Source: an uncultured Bacteroidales bacterium
GTDB lineage: Bacteria; Bacteroidota; Bacteroidia; Bacteroidales; UBA932
Reading direction: 5' to 3'
DNA length: 24,064 nt
Assembly (NCBI GenBank): GCA_902491795.1
Contig: CABUIX010000033.1
Coordinates: forward strand, 1-24,064
Shown in pieces: positions 16,328 through 23,683 of this stretch. The first letter of the stretch is position 1. The number at the start of each line of letters is the position of its first letter. The notes beneath the pieces are model-generated. The model searched no databases, was not told the DNA's origin, and saw nothing but the letters and a program-made list of their open reading frames with translations. The translations under genes were made by a program, and so were the position numbers.

Positions 16328-19301
16328 CTGTCTGCATTAGGTTTTCGAGTCTCTCGAGTCTCATCTTCACTCCGGCAGCAATGTCATCCTGTCCGGCGGC
16401 AGGCACGTACCCGTCGCGTATGCTCTCAAAAGTTGCCTTTGCCTGTGCATAGTTGCCTCTTTCAGCGAAAGAATCACCAAGCACAAGGTAGGCTTTCGCG
16501 AGCCAGTATGACTGGTCACCGGCGACCTGCGAGAAGTCATATACACCTTTCTCAACGGCAGCGAAATCACCTGTATCGAAGCTGTTCTGCACAAGGATGT
16601 AGCTTGCTTCGGCACCTTCCGCAGTGGACGGCTCCGAGGCAAGGGACCTGAAGATTTCCATTGCCTCGTCCCTGCGGGAGAGAGCCAGGCACGACTTGGC
16701 CTTCACATAGCTGGCCTCACGCTTCACGTCTTCCCCAACGGCAGGATCTGCAGCCACCAGATCACTCGCGGCAACGGCAGCAGCATAGTCCTTGCAGCGA
16801 TACCCCGAACGCATCATGCCTATTTCCGCAGCCGTCTTGTTCTCGGCTATTCCTGTCAGCTCAAGCAGGGCAGAATAGCCTTCATACGCATTCTGGTAAC
16901 GCTCCAGGCTATAGGAGAGATCGGCATACCGCAGCCTTGACATTTCGGCGAACGAAAGCTCTCCGGTGGACTTCATCGCCTCGGCATACCAGTCGCACGC
17001 CTTCTCCTTCTGGCCAAGGGCATTGTAGGCCTCCGCCAGATAGAACTGCACCTTGGGGACATTCTCTCCGCCGGGGAAACCGTCAAGGTACTTGAGGGCG
17101 GTATTGACCGTCTCGCCATAGCTTCCTGCAAGATAGAGCTGCTCGACAGTATTGAAGTAGACTTTCTCCCTGTCACCGTCCTCAGCGGCCGCTCCAAGGG
17201 AATTCTTCTCAAGGTATTCGAGATATTTCTCCGGCTCCTTCCTGGTCTGGAAAATGGACTCTATCGCAAGCATTGCCTCCTCGGCATACTCGCTTCCCGG
17301 CATCAGGTGAACGAGTTCGTCGTAATATCCGAGAGCCTTGTCATACTGCGACATGTTCCTGTAGACCAGTCCGAGTCCAGAAAGGGCCTTGGCGACATAG
17401 ACACTGTCCTTTGTGGTACTGCGCAGGCGGGAAAAACTCTGCGCCGCGTCCTCGTTCATCTTCAGTTCCATCTGCGTCCGCCCGAGTTCATACAGGGCCT
17501 CAGAATAAAGCCATGCATCCGGAGAAGCGCCGCCGACCTGCATGAGCGTGGTCATCTTGCGGTTCAGGTCTCCGTCAAGCCCATAGGAAATGGCCTGCTG
17601 GTAATACGGATAAATGTCGTCGGGACCGAAAAATTCATCAAGAACCCTGCGGTAGGAATCGGCTGCAGCCTTGTAGTCGTGCCTGCCGAAATCGCAGTCC
17701 GCCCTGCGGTTCATCGCATCTTCGCGGTGCAGGGGGTTCCCCGAGAATATGTATGTGTCGAACCAGCGGGCTGCTGTCGCATAATCCTGGAGCTTGAAGT
17801 AGCAGTAGCCGATGCTGTACGGCAATATCTGCCCTTCTGCCATGTTGTACAGGGCAGAGCCGTTGTAAAGTTCAGTAAACACGGCCGCCGCTTCGGAATA
17901 GTTGCCTCCCTGATAGTAAGCCTCGCCAAGCCAGTAGCGCGCATACTGGTTAAGCCTGTCGGTCTTCGGAAGATAATAGGCCGTCGCCCTGAAATACGGC
18001 ACTGCATCCCTGTAAGATCCGCTTGAGTAAAGCTGCTGCCCACGGAGGAAGTTGGCCTTGGTGTAGTTGTTCCTCATGTCCGGACTGAGCTCGTCAATAT
18101 TGTCGTATGCGGCAATCGCGGCAGCATAGTCACGGTCATACAGGGCAGCGAGTGCCATATATCCGTAAATCTGCACTCCCCTCGCCTTTGTGGAATACCG
18201 CTTGATGTAGGAAGCAAAGCCTGAAGTGTCCTTGTTGAGGTCGAAGGCGAGCTTGGCGTAGTTGAATGCCGCGTCTTCCGTCATCTTTGCGTCATAGTTG
18301 ACTGCAGCGGCTTCCTTGAATGCCTCCATTGCGGCAACCTGGTTGCGCGTGCGGATATATGAATAACCGAGATGATAATTCGCAATCTGGCCGAGAGAGT
18401 CGGTGCGGTCGGTCATCTGAGTGTACTTGTCGATTGCTCCCTGGTAGTCATGCACAGAATACAGCACCGTTCCGGCATAGAACCAGTCCTTGCGGTTCAT
18501 CTCTTCCTTGCCGGAAAGCATGTCGTAGTATTCCATGGCGCTGTCGGCATCGCCAAGCACCAGATACGACTCGGAAATTATTCTCGCAAGCCTGTCCCTG
18601 CGCTCCGCCGGAGCATTTTCAAACATGGGAACGCCGTTCTCGACAACATATTCGTAGTTCTTCCTGTTGAACTCGCAGTCAACGATGTAGAAATTCGCGA
18701 GATCCGCAAAACGCGGGTCAGGCGCCGCAAGCCTGAAATGTTCCTCGGCCTCGGAAAAGCGGCTGCTGTTGTAGCAGATGACTCCCGAGACATACTGCCC
18801 GGGGGCAGTGAATTCCGAATGGCCAAGCGTCTCAAGAACCGCAAAGAACTGCAGGGCCTCCGGATTGCGTCCGACACAAAAGGCACTGTAGCCGCACTTG
18901 AACATGTATTCGGGCCTCTCGGATTCCTCAAGGACCGAAGACGGGACCTTGGAGAATTCCAGCATGGCCTCGCCGTATCTGCCCTCATCGAAAAGTATGC
19001 GTGCGTTCTCAAACCTTATGCGTCCCGTCAGGACAGTCGAAGGATAGTTCCTGTCGTACTCGTCCATGACCTCCCTGCAGTCGTCAGAGCGCATCTTCAG
19101 TGCACACAATACGGCATATCCCTCAGAAACGGGGTCAGGAGCCAGGCTCTCGAAAACGGTCCTTGCCCTTTCGTATATTCCGCTGCGATAGAGGCCGAGA
19201 GCCTCGCGGAAACTTTCCCTGCTGTCCGGACCGGAAGCATGTGCCACCGACGAAAACAGCATCAGCACGAGCAGCGCAAGCGCTGTCCTTTGGATTCTCA
19301 T
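16314..19301 (-). CDS. Large periplasmic tetratricopeptide-repeat protein
   Basis: This 995-residue protein starts with a signal peptide (hydrophobic 7-18, probable cleavage after AHA at 22). No lipobox cysteine is seen. Almost the entire mature chain is made of TPR-like helical pairs, with recurring patterns such as LYRSGIYERARTVF (37-50), LFDEGRYGEAMLEF (103-116), YQGGNYSEAAAVF and YNALGQKEKACDWYAEA. I estimate more than twenty repeats, with a short charged coil at the C-terminus. It is a probable soluble scaffold in the periplasm. It heads the minus-strand run and overlaps the outer-membrane barrel gene by 14 bp, so the barrel is its likely partner. Large TPR proteins also serve type IX secretion (for example PorW/SprE), but those are lipoproteins and I see no specific similarity. 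Confidence 0.88.
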   Translation of the reverse strand: MRIQRTALALLVLMLFSSVAHASGPDSRESFREALGLYRSGIYERARTVFESLAPDPVSEGYAVLCALKMRSDDCREVMDEYDRNYPSTVLTGRIRFENARILFDEGRYGEAMLEFSKVPSSVLEESERPEYMFKCGYSAFCVGRNPEALQFFAVLETLGHSEFTAPGQYVSGVICYNSSRFSEAEEHFRLAAPDPRFADLANFYIVDCEFNRKNYEYVVENGVPMFENAPAERRDRLARIISESYLVLGDADSAMEYYDMLSGKEEMNRKDWFYAGTVLYSVHDYQGAIDKYTQMTDRTDSLGQIANYHLGYSYIRTRNQVAAMEAFKEAAAVNYDAKMTEDAAFNYAKLAFDLNKDTSGFASYIKRYSTKARGVQIYGYMALAALYDRDYAAAIAAYDNIDELSPDMRNNYTKANFLRGQQLYSSGSYRDAVPYFRATAYYLPKTDRLNQYARYWLGEAYYQGGNYSEAAAVFTELYNGSALYNMAEGQILPYSIGYCYFKLQDYATAARWFDTYIFSGNPLHREDAMNRRADCDFGRHDYKAAADSYRRVLDEFFGPDDIYPYYQQAISYGLDGDLNRKMTTLMQVGGASPDAWLYSEALYELGRTQMELKMNEDAAQSFSRLRSTTKDSVYVAKALSGLGLVYRNMSQYDKALGYYDELVHLMPGSEYAEEAMLAIESIFQTRKEPEKYLEYLEKNSLGAAAEDGDREKVYFNTVEQLYLAGSYGETVNTALKYLDGFPGGENVPKVQFYLAEAYNALGQKEKACDWYAEAMKSTGELSFAEMSRLRYADLSYSLERYQNAYEGYSALLELTGIAENKTAAEIGMMRSGYRCKDYAAAVAASDLVAADPAVGEDVKREASYVKAKSCLALSRRDEAMEIFRSLASEPSTAEGAEASYILVQNSFDTGDFAAVEKGVYDFSQVAGDQSYWLAKAYLVLGDSFAERGNYAQAKATFESIRDGYVPAAGQDDIAAGVKMRLERLENLMQTDDEN

Positions 19302-19327
19302 ATCAGCAAACTATTACCATTAATTTA

Positions 19328-19335
19328 CAAATTTA
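19328..19335 (-). promoter_or_regulatory. Candidate -7 promoter box for the TPR/barrel operon
   Basis: Minus-strand TAAATTTG matches the Bacteroidota -7 consensus TAnnTTTG and sits 26 bases before the TPR start codon. That would give a short leader of about 20 bases. A -33 TTTG at standard spacing was not found. Confidence 0.5.
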
Positions 19336-19348
19336 CTCAATTTTGCGC

Positions 19349-19356
19349 TATATTTG
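19349..19356 (+). promoter_or_regulatory. Candidate -7 promoter box for ftsE-nth
   Basis: TATATTTG, followed by C, matches the consensus TAnnTTTG and lies 29 bases before the ftsE start. It is divergent from, and 13 bp away from, the TPR promoter box, so the two promoters share one short region. Confidence 0.55.
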
Positions 19357-19370
19357 CGTGTTGACGCAAA
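19353..19370. repeat. 7-bp inverted repeat overlapping the ftsE promoter
   Basis: TTTGCGT-GTTG-ACGCAAA is a perfect inverted repeat with a four-base spacer. It covers the end of the ftsE -7 box and the predicted transcription start. It could be an operator for a dimeric repressor or a 5' hairpin in the ftsE leader. The AT-rich flanks mean chance cannot be excluded. Confidence 0.45.
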
Positions 19371-19385
19371 AACTTTTGCCCTGCA

Positions 19386-20069
19386 ATGAGCGACGAAAAT
19401 TCACCAATAATCTCATTCTCCGGAGCCGACATCCTCAACGGAGAGAGTCCTGTAATCTACGGACTTGACATGGAGGTGCTCCCGGGCCAGATTGTCTACA
19501 TCGTGGGCAAGGTAGGTACCGGAAAGACATCCATCATCCGCACAATCACGGCAGAAAACCGGCTTCTCAAGGGTTCAGGCACGGTCTGCGGATACAATCT
19601 GCGCGAAATCAGGGAGAAGGACATCCCTTTCCTGCGCAGAAGACTTGGCGTAATTTTCCAGGATTTCCAGCTCCTGATGGACAGGACTGTCCACGACAAT
19701 CTCGCATTCGTGCTGAACGCTACCGGCTGGAAAGATGCCAGAAGCATGGAAGACCGCATCCGGCAGGTCCTTGAGGCCGTGGGCATGCAGACCAAGGCCC
19801 ACAAGATGCCTCACCAGCTTTCCGGCGGAGAACAGCAGAGAATCGCGATAGCCCGTGCAATACTGAACGATCCGGAAGTGATCCTGGCCGATGAGCCGAC
19901 AGGAAATCTCGACGGGGAAACTGCAGAGGAAATTCTGCAGCTGCTGCAGAAGATCAATGGCAGCAAAGGTACCGCGATCGTGATGGTTACGCACAACAGA
20001 AGCATCTGCGAGCGCTGGCCTGGCCGTGTTTTCGAGACAAAGGACGAGGCATGCACGGAGATAAAATGA
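19386..20069 (+). CDS. ftsE: Cell-division ABC ATPase FtsE
   Basis: This 227-residue single-domain ABC ATPase has Walker A GKVGTGKT (41-48), Q-loop Q92 (IFQDFQLL), signature LSGGEQ (145-150), Walker B VILADE (165-170) with D-loop GNLDG, and switch histidine H203 (MVTHN). The FQDFQLL segment and short length fit FtsE, which with the membrane protein FtsX activates septal peptidoglycan hydrolases. No ftsX lies beside it. In Bacteroidota ftsE and ftsX are often apart, so FtsX is expected elsewhere, but assignment to another MacB/LolD-type transporter cannot be excluded. It begins 29 bp after a -7 box and its stop overlaps the nth start by ATGA. Confidence 0.85.
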   Translation: MSDENSPIISFSGADILNGESPVIYGLDMEVLPGQIVYIVGKVGTGKTSIIRTITAENRLLKGSGTVCGYNLREIREKDIPFLRRRLGVIFQDFQLLMDRTVHDNLAFVLNATGWKDARSMEDRIRQVLEAVGMQTKAHKMPHQLSGGEQQRIAIARAILNDPEVILADEPTGNLDGETAEEILQLLQKINGSKGTAIVMVTHNRSICERWPGRVFETKDEACTEIK

Positions 20070-20695
20070 CCGTCGGCGAGAGATACGAAAAAATCATCGG
20101 CTACTTCCGCGACAATGTTCCTGTTGCGGAATCGGAACTGAACTTCAAGTCACCGTACCAGCTGCTTGTTGCAGTGATGCTTTCCGCCCAGTGCACCGAC
20201 AAACGCGTCAACATGGTTACGCCGGCCCTGTTCGAAGCCTATCCAGGCCCCGCAGAACTGGCCGCAGCCAGACCGGAAGAAGTCCTGGGCTACATCAGGT
20301 CAGTAACATATCCCAACAGCAAGGCTGCGCATCTTGTCGGAATGGCCCAAAAACTGATTTCCGATTTCGGAGGAGAAGTCCCTTCCGAAATTCCCCAGCT
20401 CATGTCGCTCCCCGGAGTGGGACGCAAAACCGCAAACGTGGTGGCATCCATAACCTGGGGCGAGCCTGTCATTGCCGTTGACACTCATGTATTCAGGGTG
20501 GCACGGCGTCTGGGGCTGTCGGACGGCAAGAACGTGAGGGAAGTCGAACTTGACCTCGAAGCGCACATTCCCGAAGAACTCAGGCCCATTGCCCATCATT
20601 GGCTGATCCTGCACGGAAGATACATCTGCACTGCCTCCAGACCGAAATGCACCACGTGTCCCCTCTCCGGATGGTGCAGGGAAAACGGCAAGTGA
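20066..20695 (+). CDS. nth: Endonuclease III (DNA glycosylase/AP lyase)
   Basis: This base-excision-repair enzyme removes oxidised pyrimidines and cleaves at abasic sites. From the chosen start it has 209 residues. The helix-hairpin-helix LPGVGRKTANVV carries catalytic K121, and catalytic D139 is in AVDTHVFRV. Four cysteines, C188, C195, C198 and C204 (C-X6-C-X2-C-X5-C), hold the 4Fe-4S cluster exactly as in E. coli Nth. An in-frame ATG at 20051 would add five residues. I prefer ATG 20066 because it gives the ATGA overlap with the ftsE stop and the remaining N-terminus matches the family. It converges on the methyltransferase gene with 20 bp between stops and no clear terminator. Confidence 0.95.
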   Translation: MTVGERYEKIIGYFRDNVPVAESELNFKSPYQLLVAVMLSAQCTDKRVNMVTPALFEAYPGPAELAAARPEEVLGYIRSVTYPNSKAAHLVGMAQKLISDFGGEVPSEIPQLMSLPGVGRKTANVVASITWGEPVIAVDTHVFRVARRLGLSDGKNVREVELDLEAHIPEELRPIAHHWLILHGRYICTASRPKCTTCPLSGWCRENGK

Positions 20696-20715
20696 AAACC
20701 GGAACTTATGCGCGG

Positions 20716-21882
20716 TCAGCACGAGGCCACGTCATCCCCGCAAATGCGCCGTGCTACAATCAGCAGGTTCCCGCTACAGTCAGTATGGCAGCCGAAAATG
20801 TGCTTTCCTCCCCCGGGACGGCATCCGATGCGCCTCATGAGTTCGGCACTGTCCATCCTGATATTCCTTGCGCTCACGTCAGCTTCAGGGCATGACGACC
20901 TCAGCAATCTCGTGGACTCGGCATTCAGCGGCAGCACACGCTCAATGATGTACCTTCTGAAAAACGTTTCAGGAGGCAGAACCGGGCTGCAATTTCCGCC
21001 AATGCCGCCGGAAACGTACAGATGGGTCGAAGGAGCAAGCTTGCATATCCCGAAACGGCTGCATACCAGTTTGAACGCTCCTGATTTCAGGATTCCGGCC
21101 GACGGTTCCAGGAGCAGCTGCCCGGGACGGACTTCCTCAGCCGGAACGTACACGGCCTTGTCCTCATCCTCCGGCATGAATTCAAATGTCCGCTCAGCCC
21201 TGCCAAGTTCAACCACCCGGATGCCGGCGAAGGAGGCTCCGGAACGCAGCAGACACAGAAGTTCCTTGACTTCTCCGCCTATGCTGACCACATGAAGCTT
21301 CTCGAGCATGCCTCCAAAACGGGAAAGCAGCACACTGATGTCGGCCATTGGCGAGAGTTTCACCATCAGACGGCAAGCCTTTTCGAGAATCCCGGGCGCA
21401 AGCGCCCCGATATCCGGCGAGCAGTCTTCGAGCCTGAACACTTTTCGGCCGGAAACATCCCGCCTTGCCGGATCCGCATAGGCCATTTCACACTCCGGAA
21501 GGTTGCTGTCTTCCCCGATTTCTTCACAGTGAAACTCGATGTTGTCAATGCCAAGCACAGAGCAGTTGTGCCTTGCCGCATCGACCAGGGCAGGATTCTT
21601 CTCGTAATACACGACCTTGTCGGCAACTGCCGCAAAGGCCGAAGCATCCGAACCGAGACCTCCGGTAATGTCGCAGACAGTACCCAGTCTGCCACCCGCC
21701 CATTCAAGCGCAACGGCTGCCTTGTAAGATGCCGCGGCCGAAGAAGAGCACTGTTCGAGAGCCAGCGCGGAAGGGACAAGCACATCAAGACCGGACCATC
21801 CGGGGAGCTTGCGGGCCAGTTTTCTTTCGCGCTCGCCGTCGAGCGACTGAAGTATGGATGCGAAACTCTTTTTGTTTTTCAC
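20716..21882 (-). CDS. THUMP-like-domain class I SAM methyltransferase
   Basis: This is a 388-residue protein if read from GTG at 21880-21882. An N-terminal helical region (through KLPGW) precedes a Rossmann methyltransferase domain with SAM motif DITGGLGSD (71-79), acidic E94 in YYEKNPAL, and a DPARRD motif (137-142) followed by VKLSPM (174-179). The C-terminal part (about 245-388) resembles the THUMP-like domain of a Bacteroidota family. Substrate is unknown; an RNA base is plausible from the domain architecture. The open frame extends to an ATG at 22203, but that would run through the divergent promoter region and into the phosphohexomutase gene, and the extra sequence does not look like this family. 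No ATG lies between, so GTG (or an even rarer start just upstream) is inferred. Confidence 0.85.
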   Translation of the reverse strand: MKNKKSFASILQSLDGERERKLARKLPGWSGLDVLVPSALALEQCSSSAAASYKAAVALEWAGGRLGTVCDITGGLGSDASAFAAVADKVVYYEKNPALVDAARHNCSVLGIDNIEFHCEEIGEDSNLPECEMAYADPARRDVSGRKVFRLEDCSPDIGALAPGILEKACRLMVKLSPMADISVLLSRFGGMLEKLHVVSIGGEVKELLCLLRSGASFAGIRVVELGRAERTFEFMPEDEDKAVYVPAEEVRPGQLLLEPSAGILKSGAFKLVCSRFGICKLAPSTHLYVSGGIGGNCSPVLPPETFFRRYIIERVLPLNAESTRLLRSSCPEADVSARNIRMDSAELMRRIGCRPGGGKHIFGCHTDCSGNLLIVARRICGDDVASC

Positions 21883-21887
21883 CGCGG

Positions 21888-21895
21888 CAAATGTA
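21888..21895 (-). promoter_or_regulatory. Possible -7 promoter box for the methyltransferase
   Basis: Minus-strand TACATTTG fits TAnnTTTG but ends only 5 bases before the proposed GTG start. Transcription would therefore begin at or next to that codon, implying a leaderless or nearly leaderless message. It may instead be coincidental. Confidence 0.3.
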
Positions 21896-21916
21896 ACAAT
21901 TAATGCTCTTTTTTCG

Positions 21917-21924
21917 TACTTTTG
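21917..21924 (+). promoter_or_regulatory. -7 promoter box of the phosphohexomutase gene
   Basis: TACTTTTG matches TAnnTTTG and lies 15 bases before ATG 21940. It includes the TTG at 21922 that opens the longest reading frame, so that TTG cannot be the start if this promoter is used. Confidence 0.5.
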
Positions 21925-21939
21925 AAAGTTACAACAGAA

Positions 21940-23622
21940 ATGACCAATAAAACCAAAATACCGATGAAAGAATATGAAATGAGAGCCAAGGCCTGGCTCG
22001 AAGGAGATTTCGATCAGGAGACAAAAATGAAAGTGCGCCAGATGCTGGGAGGAGACCCTGCAGAACTGGAGGATGCTTTCGGAAAGAATCTTGAGTTCGG
22101 CACCGGAGGCCTCAGAGGCATAATGGGAGTCGGGACCAACAGGATGAACAAGTACACGGTCGGCATGGCCACCCAAGGACTGGCGAACTATATCCTTTCC
22201 CACAGCAGCAGCGACGACCCGAAAGTCTGCATTTCATACGACTCCAGGAACCATAGCAAGGAATTCGCAAAAATAACAGCCGAGGTGCTTTCAGCCAACG
22301 GCATTCATGTCTACATCTTCGACAATATCCGCCCCACTCCCGAGATGAGCTACGCGGTGCGCCTCAAGAAGGCCACGGCCGGCGTGATGATCACGGCATC
22401 CCACAATCCCAAGGAATACAACGGCTACAAGGTCAGCTGGTCTGACGGCGGACAGGTGACATCTCCTGTCGACAAGGAGATCGTTGCCGAAGTGGCGAAG
22501 ATCACCGATCCCTCCATGGTCAAGTTCGAATCCGGACTGCATTGCGGGGAGATTGAGGCAATGGGAAGCGACGTCGACGAATCCTACGTGAACGACCTTC
22601 TTTCCCTGAGCCTCAGCCCCGAATCTTGCCGCAGGCACAATGACCTTAAAATCGTCTATACGCCACTCCACGGTTGCGGTGTGCGCCTGGTGCCCGAAAT
22701 CTTGGGAAGACTTGGTTTCAAGAACATAATCCATGTGCCCGACCAGGACATCTCTGACGGGAACTTCCCGACCGTTGTCTCTCCCAATCCGGAGGAGCCG
22801 GCTGCCCTCAAGCTCGCCCTCGAGAAGGCCGAGGAAACCGGAGCCGACCTGGTTATGGGAACCGACCCTGATTCCGACCGCCTCGGAATCGCCGTACGCG
22901 ATGACAGCGGCAAGATGGTGCTCATGAACGGCAACCAGACAGCATCGATGCTTACATATTACATTTTGAGCCGCCGCAAGGAACTGGGCACGCTTGGCGA
23001 AGGAAAATATGTCGTCAAGACTATAGTGACCACCGAGCTCATCACCGAGATATGCAGGAGCTTCGGCATCCCGGTCTACAACGTGCTTACCGGATTCAAG
23101 TACATTGCCGAAGTTGTCAAGAGAAACGAAGGCAAGGGAGAGTTCGTATGCGGAGGAGAGGAGAGCTACGGGTTCAACGTCGGAGAATTCGTCCGCGACA
23201 AGGATGCACAGGTCAGCGCAATGATGGTTGCGGAATGTGCGGCATGGGCTGCCGACCAGGGGCTCACAATGTACCAGCTGCTCCAAAAGATCTACAGGGA
23301 ATACGGCTACCGCAAGGAAGGGCTTGTATCCGTGGTACGCAAGGGAATTTCAGGCGCGCGCGAGATACAGCAGATGATGGCCGGCCTCCGCGCCAATCCG
23401 CCGAAGGATCTCTGCGGTTCCCCGGTTGTCAAGGTCATCGACTATCTTGAACCCGAGAAGACTGGACAGCCTTCATCCAACGTGCTCCAGTTCTTTGACG
23501 AGGCGGGAGACGTGGTTTCGGTACGTCCTTCCGGCACAGAGCCGAAGATAAAGTTCTATTTCGGAGCGAAGGGCGACGATGCCGACGCCAAGATAGAAGC
23601 ACTGAAGAAGCAATTCTGCTGA
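21940..23622 (+). CDS. Phosphoglucomutase/phosphomannomutase (alpha-D-phosphohexomutase)
   Basis: This 560-residue protein interconverts hexose 1- and 6-phosphates, linking glycolysis to nucleotide-sugar and envelope polysaccharide synthesis. All four family loops are present: the phosphoserine loop TASHNP (152-157, S154), the metal loop DPDSDR (309-314), the sugar-binding GGEESYG (405-411) and the phosphate-binding RPSGTEPK (529-536). The length and FGTGGLRG (53-60) place it with the long bacterial phosphoglucomutases. I chose ATG 21940 because the longer frame opens with a TTG inside the -7 box; ATG 21964 is a second alternative. The gene ends 14 bp before a bidirectional terminator. Glucose versus mannose specificity cannot be decided here. 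Confidence 0.94.
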   Translation: MTNKTKIPMKEYEMRAKAWLEGDFDQETKMKVRQMLGGDPAELEDAFGKNLEFGTGGLRGIMGVGTNRMNKYTVGMATQGLANYILSHSSSDDPKVCISYDSRNHSKEFAKITAEVLSANGIHVYIFDNIRPTPEMSYAVRLKKATAGVMITASHNPKEYNGYKVSWSDGGQVTSPVDKEIVAEVAKITDPSMVKFESGLHCGEIEAMGSDVDESYVNDLLSLSLSPESCRRHNDLKIVYTPLHGCGVRLVPEILGRLGFKNIIHVPDQDISDGNFPTVVSPNPEEPAALKLALEKAEETGADLVMGTDPDSDRLGIAVRDDSGKMVLMNGNQTASMLTYYILSRRKELGTLGEGKYVVKTIVTTELITEICRSFGIPVYNVLTGFKYIAEVVKRNEGKGEFVCGGEESYGFNVGEFVRDKDAQVSAMMVAECAAWAADQGLTMYQLLQKIYREYGYRKEGLVSVVRKGISGAREIQQMMAGLRANPPKDLCGSPVVKVIDYLEPEKTGQPSSNVLQFFDEAGDVVSVRPSGTEPKIKFYFGAKGDDADAKIEALKKQFC

Positions 23623-23636
23623 TCAGCAGAGACAAC

Positions 23637-23672
23637 AAGCAAGAGGGAGGCCTTTCGGTCTCCCTCTTGCTT
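23637..23672. terminator. Bidirectional terminator between phosphohexomutase and cupin genes
   Basis: Arm AAGCAAGAGGGAGGCC (23637-23652) pairs with GGTCTCCCTCTTGCTT (23657-23672) around a TTTC loop. The stem is 16 bp with a single G-U wobble. The plus-strand tail is TTGTC, and the minus-strand tail is TTGTTGTC. It lies between two convergent genes and should serve both. Confidence 0.85.
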
Positions 23673-23683
23673 TGTCATGAATT

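Noticed and set aside
18372..19364. 330-residue open frame on the plus strand over the TPR gene
   Set aside because: It is antisense to a strongly TPR-like coding frame and runs through the divergent promoter region; no domain is recognisable.
21922..21924. TTG as the start of the phosphohexomutase
   Set aside because: It is the end of the TACTTTTG -7 box, so it would lie upstream of the transcript; ATG 21940 is preferred.
21883..22203. N-terminal extension of the methyltransferase to ATG 22203
   Set aside because: The extra ~107 residues cross the intergenic promoter boxes and the start of the phosphohexomutase, and do not look like the family.
22291..23286. 331-residue open frame on the minus strand inside the phosphohexomutase gene
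   Set aside because: It lies wholly antisense to a gene with every catalytic loop intact, shows no recognisable domain, and is what GC-rich third codon positions produce by chance.
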